DNA of 64,000 bases from Couchioplanes caeruleus (lineage in GTDB: Bacteria; Actinomycetota; Actinomycetes; Mycobacteriales; Micromonosporaceae): assembly GCF_003751945.1 (NCBI RefSeq), contig NZ_RJKL01000001.1:372001-436000 (forward strand), read 5' to 3'. Of the stretch, positions 60,016 to 64,000 are shown one piece after another; position 1 is the stretch's first letter, and every line of letters begins with the position of its first letter. A program made the translations under genes and the position numbers. The notes under the pieces are model-generated. The model saw nothing but the letters and a program-made list of their open reading frames with translations, was not told the origin of the DNA and made no database searches.

Positions 60016-60702
60016 ATGGACGCCGATCCCCGCATCGAGATGATCACCATCCCGGCCGGCCGGGTGACCCTGTCGGACCGCAGGACGCAGTCCCGCTGGT
60101 CGGTCGAGCTCACGCCGTACCGGCTCGCCGCGGTCCCGGTGACCCGGCGGCTGTACGCCCGCAGCACCGGTCACCGGCCGGGCACGGCAGTCGGCGACCA
60201 ACTGCCTGTGGTGGGCGTGTCGTGGCTGGACGCGGTCCGCTTCTGCAACACCCTGTCCCACCACGAAGGTCTGCGCCCGGCGTATCGGATCCGCGGCGAG
60301 AGCGTCGAGTGCGACGCGACCGCCGACGGGTACCGGCTACCGACCGAGGCCGAGTGGGAGCACGCGTGCCGGGCCGGGACGACCGGCCCGCGGTACGGGG
60401 CCCTCGACGAGATCGCGTGGTACCGCGGCAACTCGGACGAACAACCCCGCCCGGTCGGCGGCAAACGGCCGAACCCGTGGGGCCTGCACGACATGCTGGG
60501 CAACGTCTGGGAGTGGTGCTGGGACCTCTACGACCCCGAGGTCTACGGCGGTTACCGGGTCCTGCGCGGCGGCGGGTGGTTCGACGAGCCCTGGAGCTGC
60601 CGGGTCTCGGTACGCCGGCGCACCCATCCCAGCCTTCGGATCGACGACCTGGGGTTCCGCCTTGCGCGTTCCCTCGACGGTCACGTCGCACCGCCGAGGT
60701 AA
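60016..60702 (+). CDS. Formylglycine-generating-enzyme-like (SUMF1) protein
   Basis: 228 residues: VPVTRRLYARSTGHRP, VVGVSWLDAVRFCNTLS, YRLPTEAEWEHACRAGT, NVWEWCWDLYDPEVYGGYRV and DDLGFRLARS, the C-type-lectin-like SUMF1 fold. The copper-binding Cys pair of true FGE is not complete (only SCRVSVRRR), so formylglycine formation is doubtful. Many such proteins act in other oxidative or structural roles. Confidence 0.85.
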   Translation: MDADPRIEMITIPAGRVTLSDRRTQSRWSVELTPYRLAAVPVTRRLYARSTGHRPGTAVGDQLPVVGVSWLDAVRFCNTLSHHEGLRPAYRIRGESVECDATADGYRLPTEAEWEHACRAGTTGPRYGALDEIAWYRGNSDEQPRPVGGKRPNPWGLHDMLGNVWEWCWDLYDPEVYGGYRVLRGGGWFDEPWSCRVSVRRRTHPSLRIDDLGFRLARSLDGHVAPPR

Positions 60703-60770
60703 ATGTGGTGCCGGGGCGTTCCGCCGGTGGCATGCTGCGCCGGCACATCATCAGCGGAAGGGACCACCGA

Positions 60771-61142
60771 ATGCAGTTCGCCGAGGCCGTCGAGCATCAC
60801 CTGGCCACCATCGCCGCCCGTGACCTGGAGGCGTTTCTCGCCACCGTGCACGACGACGTGGCTATCATCGCGCCGAACGGGCGGATGCTGGCGGGCCGCG
60901 AGGAGGTGGCCGCCTTCCACCGGGACTGGTTCGCCGATCCCGACTGGACGTGGACGCTGGAGCCGTTGCGCCGCGTCGAGACGGGTGACACCGGTCTCGC
61001 CACGTACGCCGTCACCTACGACGACCTGGACGCGGGCGGCCGGCCGTACGCGATGAGCTATGTGTTGACCTTGGTCTTCGCGCGCGTCGGCGGGACCTGG
61101 CTTCTCGTGCACGACCAGAACACGCTTAGCTCGAGGGCATGA
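60771..61142 (+). CDS. SnoaL/NTF2-fold small protein
   Basis: 123 residues, cone-shaped alpha+beta fold of the DUF4440/SnoaL sort: FAEAVEHHLATIAARDLEAF, APNGRMLAGREEVAAFHRDW, TYAVTYDDLDAGGRPYAMSY. Binds or isomerises a small ligand. GGAAGG site; ATGA overlap with the next gene. Confidence 0.82.
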   Translation: MQFAEAVEHHLATIAARDLEAFLATVHDDVAIIAPNGRMLAGREEVAAFHRDWFADPDWTWTLEPLRRVETGDTGLATYAVTYDDLDAGGRPYAMSYVLTLVFARVGGTWLLVHDQNTLSSRA

Positions 61143-62017
61143 CCGATCTCTTCGACGAAGCGACCCGGGCCCGGATGGCGAGCATCGAGGCGAACTGGGA
61201 CGAGCGCACCCCGATCCACGTGGCGAGCCGGTTCTACGACGTCGCCGGGCGCGACCCGCAGGACTGGTTCGCCGCCTACGAGTGGGCGGACCTGGGCGAC
61301 CTCTCCGGCCTCGACGTGCTGCACCTGCAGTGCCACCTCGGCACCGAGACCGTCGCGTTCGCCCGGCGCGGCGCGCGCAGCGTCACCGGGCTGGACCTGT
61401 CCGGCGCCGCGGTCGCCGAGGCCCGGCGGATCGCCGCCGGCCACGGCCTCGCGGTCGAGTACGTGCACGGCAACGTCTACGACGCCGCCGAGCTGCTCGG
61501 CGGCCGCCGGTTCGATGTCGTCTACACCGGCAAGGGCGCGCTCTGCTACCTGCCTGACCTGGACGAATGGGCCCGGGTGCTCGCCGGGCTGCTGCGGCCC
61601 GGCGGCCGGGCGTACGTCGTCGAGTTCCATCCCGCCCTGGTCTCGCTCGGCCTGGTCCCCGCGGACCCGCGGGAGACCGGGCTGGAGCTGCGCCGCGACA
61701 TGATCGGCGGGCGCGGCGCCGCCGAGCTCGACGCCACCCGCACCTACACCGACGGACCGGCGCTGACCCGGGCGACGACCAGTTACGAGTGGGCGCACGG
61801 GCTGGGCGAGGTCGTCACCGCGCTGAGCGGCGCCGGGCTGCGGATCCGGTCGCTGCGGGAGAGCGACGAGCTGCCGTGGCCGCGCTGGCCGCACATGGAC
61901 CGTACGCCCCGCGGCTGGTGGCGCCTTCCGGAGTCCGCACCGAAAGTGCCCCTGTTCTACGCCCTGCTCGCAGAAACCTCAAGCCGGGACGACGCCGGCC
62001 GATCACAGACGACGTGA
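61139..62017 (+). CDS. Class I SAM-dependent methyltransferase
   Basis: 292 residues. Motif I LDVLHLQCHLGTETVAFARR (the QCHLGTE variant), VTGLDLSGAAVAEARRIAA and DVVYTGKGALCYLPDLDEWA. The enzyme type is common in actinomycetes and is close to ubiquinone/menaquinone and small-molecule methyltransferases. Coupled to both neighbours by 4-base overlaps. Confidence 0.87.
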   Translation: MTDLFDEATRARMASIEANWDERTPIHVASRFYDVAGRDPQDWFAAYEWADLGDLSGLDVLHLQCHLGTETVAFARRGARSVTGLDLSGAAVAEARRIAAGHGLAVEYVHGNVYDAAELLGGRRFDVVYTGKGALCYLPDLDEWARVLAGLLRPGGRAYVVEFHPALVSLGLVPADPRETGLELRRDMIGGRGAAELDATRTYTDGPALTRATTSYEWAHGLGEVVTALSGAGLRIRSLRESDELPWPRWPHMDRTPRGWWRLPESAPKVPLFYALLAETSSRDDAGRSQTT

Positions 62018-63255
62018 ACCCCTTGGTGCCGTACCCGTTGCCGGGCACACAGCTCGTGCACGTCGGCCGGCAGCCGATCTTCGACGTGACCGGCGACGTC
62101 GTCGCCTATGAGCTGCTGTTCCGCGGCAGCATGGACGCGGTCGAGGCCGGGCGCCGCGACACGTACGCGACCAGCCAGGTCATCGTCAACACGTTCACCG
62201 AGTTCGGGATCGACGAGGTCGTCGGCGACCGTACCTGCTTCATCAACATGACCCGGGAGTTCCTCACCGGGGAGCTGACCCTGCCGTTCGGCCCCGAACA
62301 CGTGGTGCTGGAGGTGCTGGAGACGGTCGACGTGGACGACGAGGTCGTCGACGGGGTCACCGCCCTCGCCGCGAAGGGCTACCGGATCGCGCTGGACGAC
62401 TTCGTCTGGGGTTCGGGTCACGAGCGGCTGCTGCCGCTGGCCGACTTCGTCAAGCTGGACCTGCTGGCGGCCGAGCCGGATCACCTCGACGCGATCGTCG
62501 CGGCCTGCCGCGAGTACCCCAAGATCAAGATCGTCGCCGAGGGCCTGGAGACGGGCGAGCAGTTGGCGCTCAGCAACAGGTACGGCTTCGAGCTGCGCCA
62601 GGGCTACGTGCTCAGCCGCCCGCAGGTGCTGACCGCGGCGAGCCTGACCCCGTCGAAGCTGCGCCGCCTGGAGCTGATCGGGGCGCTGTCCGCCTCGGAC
62701 GCCGATCTCGAGCAGGTGCTGTCCATCATCGCGCGCGACCCCGCCCTGACGCTCCGGGTGCTGCGGGCCAGCAACTCGGTCGCCGCCGGCGCCACCAGCC
62801 GGGTGTCGTCCGTACGCCAGGCCGTCGTCATGCTCGGCCTTGCGCACATCCGCCAGTGGGCGATGCTCATGGTCGTCGACGATGTCGCCGAGGCGACCGA
62901 GGTGCAGATGGCGGACGCGCTGACCCGGGCCCGGCTCTGCGAGCACGTGGCCCCGGCGTTCGGCGCCGACCCCGACGCCGCGTTCATGGCCGGGCTGATC
63001 ACCGCGGTCGCCCAGATGATCGGGATGACGCCGGCGGCGATCGCGCACCAGCTTCCACTGAGCACGGACATCACCAAGGCCCTGGAGCGCGGGACCGGCT
63101 CGCTGGGCCAGGTGCTGCGGGTGGTCGACGCGTACGAGCGCGGCGACCTGAGCGCCGTGGCCGCCGCCTACTCCGGCGACGACCTCTCCGGCACGGTCAT
63201 GGCGGCGATGCGCTGGTCGACCATGGCGGTCGCGGCCACCCAGAACGCCGCCTGA
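62014..63255 (+). CDS. EAL-HDOD (YuxH-like) signalling protein
   Basis: 413 residues. The N-terminal EAL-like domain begins VGRQPIFDVTGDVVAYELLF and has LEVLETVDVDDEV, ALDDFVWGSG and KIVAEGLETGEQ; the C-terminal HDOD domain starts ITxS-like at KLRRLELIGALSASD. The canonical EAL/LLR tripeptide is YELLFR, and metal residues are only partly kept, as in catalytically weak YuxH types. It may bind rather than hydrolyse cyclic-di-GMP. GTG overlaps the methyltransferase stop. Confidence 0.87.
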   Translation: MNPLVPYPLPGTQLVHVGRQPIFDVTGDVVAYELLFRGSMDAVEAGRRDTYATSQVIVNTFTEFGIDEVVGDRTCFINMTREFLTGELTLPFGPEHVVLEVLETVDVDDEVVDGVTALAAKGYRIALDDFVWGSGHERLLPLADFVKLDLLAAEPDHLDAIVAACREYPKIKIVAEGLETGEQLALSNRYGFELRQGYVLSRPQVLTAASLTPSKLRRLELIGALSASDADLEQVLSIIARDPALTLRVLRASNSVAAGATSRVSSVRQAVVMLGLAHIRQWAMLMVVDDVAEATEVQMADALTRARLCEHVAPAFGADPDAAFMAGLITAVAQMIGMTPAAIAHQLPLSTDITKALERGTGSLGQVLRVVDAYERGDLSAVAAAYSGDDLSGTVMAAMRWSTMAVAATQNAA

Positions 63256-63282
63256 CCGCACATCCATCCATCGGAGAACACG

Positions 63283-63315
63283 AAGCCCGTTCCACCTGGC
63301 AGGTGGAACGGGCTT
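63283..63315. terminator. Bidirectional terminator
   Basis: A 15-bp perfect stem (AAGCCCGTTCCACCT and complement) with a 3-nt loop between the convergent EAL-HDOD and KAS III genes. Confidence 0.85.
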
Positions 63316-63342
63316 TCCGTTCGTGATACCGCCGACGGACGG

Positions 63343-64000
63343 TCAGGCGGCGTACCAGCGCAGCAGGGCCGCCCCCACCGACATGCCGCCGCCGAACCCG
63401 GCGATCAGCACCAGGTCCCGGTCGCGCAGCGCGCCACTGCGCGCGGCCGCGTCCAGCGCGATCGCCGCCGAGGCGCTCCCGGTGTTGCCATAGCGGTCCA
63501 GCACCAGATGGGTACGCGCCCGCGTGAGTCCCGCCGCCTCCACGAGCTCCTGGAGCATCACGCCGTTCGCCTGGTGCGGCACGAAGTGGTCGACCTCCTC
63601 GGCAGTGACACCCGCGCGCTTGAGCAGATCGTGCAGGACCGGCGGCACGCCGGCCATGACGAAGTCGCGGACGCCGCGGCCGTTCATCCGGAAGAAGTGG
63701 CCACCCTCGGCGAGCGTCTCGGCGGAGGCGGGCAGGCGGCTACCGCCGGCCTTGACGTGGATCAGCTCGTGCGCGTCCCCGCGGGTCACCAGCTCCACGT
63801 CGACCATTCCGTACGACGCCGGCACCGCGCCGACGACAGCCGCGCCCGCGCCGTCGCCGAAGAGGATCGCGGTGCGGCGGTCGTCGAAGTCGAGGATGCG
63901 CGAGTACACGTCGGCGGCGACGACCAGGACGACCGCATCGGGCCGCACCGCGACGAGGCTCTCGGCCAGGGCGAGACCGAAGACGAAGCCGGCGCAGACG
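63343..64000 (-). CDS. 3-oxoacyl-ACP synthase III family protein (partial)
   Basis: The visible 219 residues are the C-terminal two thirds. They hold the catalytic Cys in VCAGFVFGLALAES (codon 63994-63996), His in DHFVPHQANGVMLQ and Asn in RYGNTGSASAAIALD, the complete Cys-His-Asn triad. It condenses an acyl-CoA with malonyl-ACP in fatty-acid or secondary-metabolite synthesis. The N-terminus lies beyond the right edge. Confidence 0.9.
   Translation of the reverse strand, partial: VCAGFVFGLALAESLVAVRPDAVVLVVAADVYSRILDFDDRRTAILFGDGAGAAVVGAVPASYGMVDVELVTRGDAHELIHVKAGGSRLPASAETLAEGGHFFRMNGRGVRDFVMAGVPPVLHDLLKRAGVTAEEVDHFVPHQANGVMLQELVEAAGLTRARTHLVLDRYGNTGSASAAIALDAAARSGALRDRDLVLIAGFGGGMSVGAALLRWYAA

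Overview
The window comes from a high-GC actinomycete with many GTG starts and apparently leaderless promoters. A mycothiol-type DsbA protein, a MelC1/MelC2 tyrosinase pair, DesK/NarL signalling, F420/LLM-type and PfkB enzymes and IS1182/IS5 relics fit Micromonosporaceae (Actinoplanes-like). The genus is an inference, not shown by a marker gene. No tRNA, rRNA, CRISPR array or origin was seen.

Layout. 0-9.6 kb: a cut-off SRPBCC fragment, a small secreted protein, the tyrosinase operon (chaperone then enzyme), two uncharacterised genes, a FolP2-like dihydropteroate-synthase paralogue, a TetR/MFS efflux pair around a perfect inverted-repeat operator, and a DesK-type kinase/NarL regulator divergent from an ABC-2 exporter. 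9.6-16.6 kb: an accessory strip of small orphan genes, transposase scars and frameshifted genes. A 17-base motif recurs here, mostly just upstream of the plus-strand genes. 16.6-19.8 kb: MarR, MFS exporter and quinone-oxidoreductase-like enzyme. 19.9-28.6 kb: a graveyard holding an AMP-ligase cut by an IS5 scar, cheW, a decayed DNA ligase, pieces of one transposase family and an intact IS1182 element inserted in a decayed transposase gene. It also holds a methyltransferase, a GNAT enzyme, a metallo-hydrolase bracketed by short direct repeats, and a small secreted protein.

28.6-48 kb is mostly ordinary chromosome. It holds three secreted proteins (propeller/LamG, neutral ceramidase, unknown), a class A PBP, BluB, a lipoprotein hydrolase, an LLM oxidoreductase, a nonsense-mutated GntP relic and a GNAT enzyme. 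A deleted voltage-sensor ORF, an amidohydrolase and a PfkB kinase follow. Next is a ThrRS lacking its TGS and editing domains, preceded by an 18-codon leader peptide with three consecutive Thr codons and hairpins (candidate attenuator). HIT, MDR reductase, HtpG and a PATT-repeat anchored protein complete this part.

48-64 kb: a BtuF-like cobalamin-binding protein, a CDP-alcohol phosphatidyltransferase, then a tightly coupled plus-strand cluster (50.9-56.65 kb). It encodes an MDR dehydrogenase, a divergent 6-pyruvoyl-tetrahydropterin-synthase-like protein, a glycosyltransferase, a methyltransferase, a flippase-like membrane protein, a RibD-C/DHFR-fold reductase and GTP cyclohydrolase II. This looks like a GTP-derived, glycosylated and methylated small-molecule pathway and is the best candidate for an undescribed system. 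A mycothiol-type DsbA with a monothiol CPFA site, RecQ, a formylglycine-enzyme-like/NTF2/methyltransferase/EAL-HDOD run and a partial KAS III close the window.
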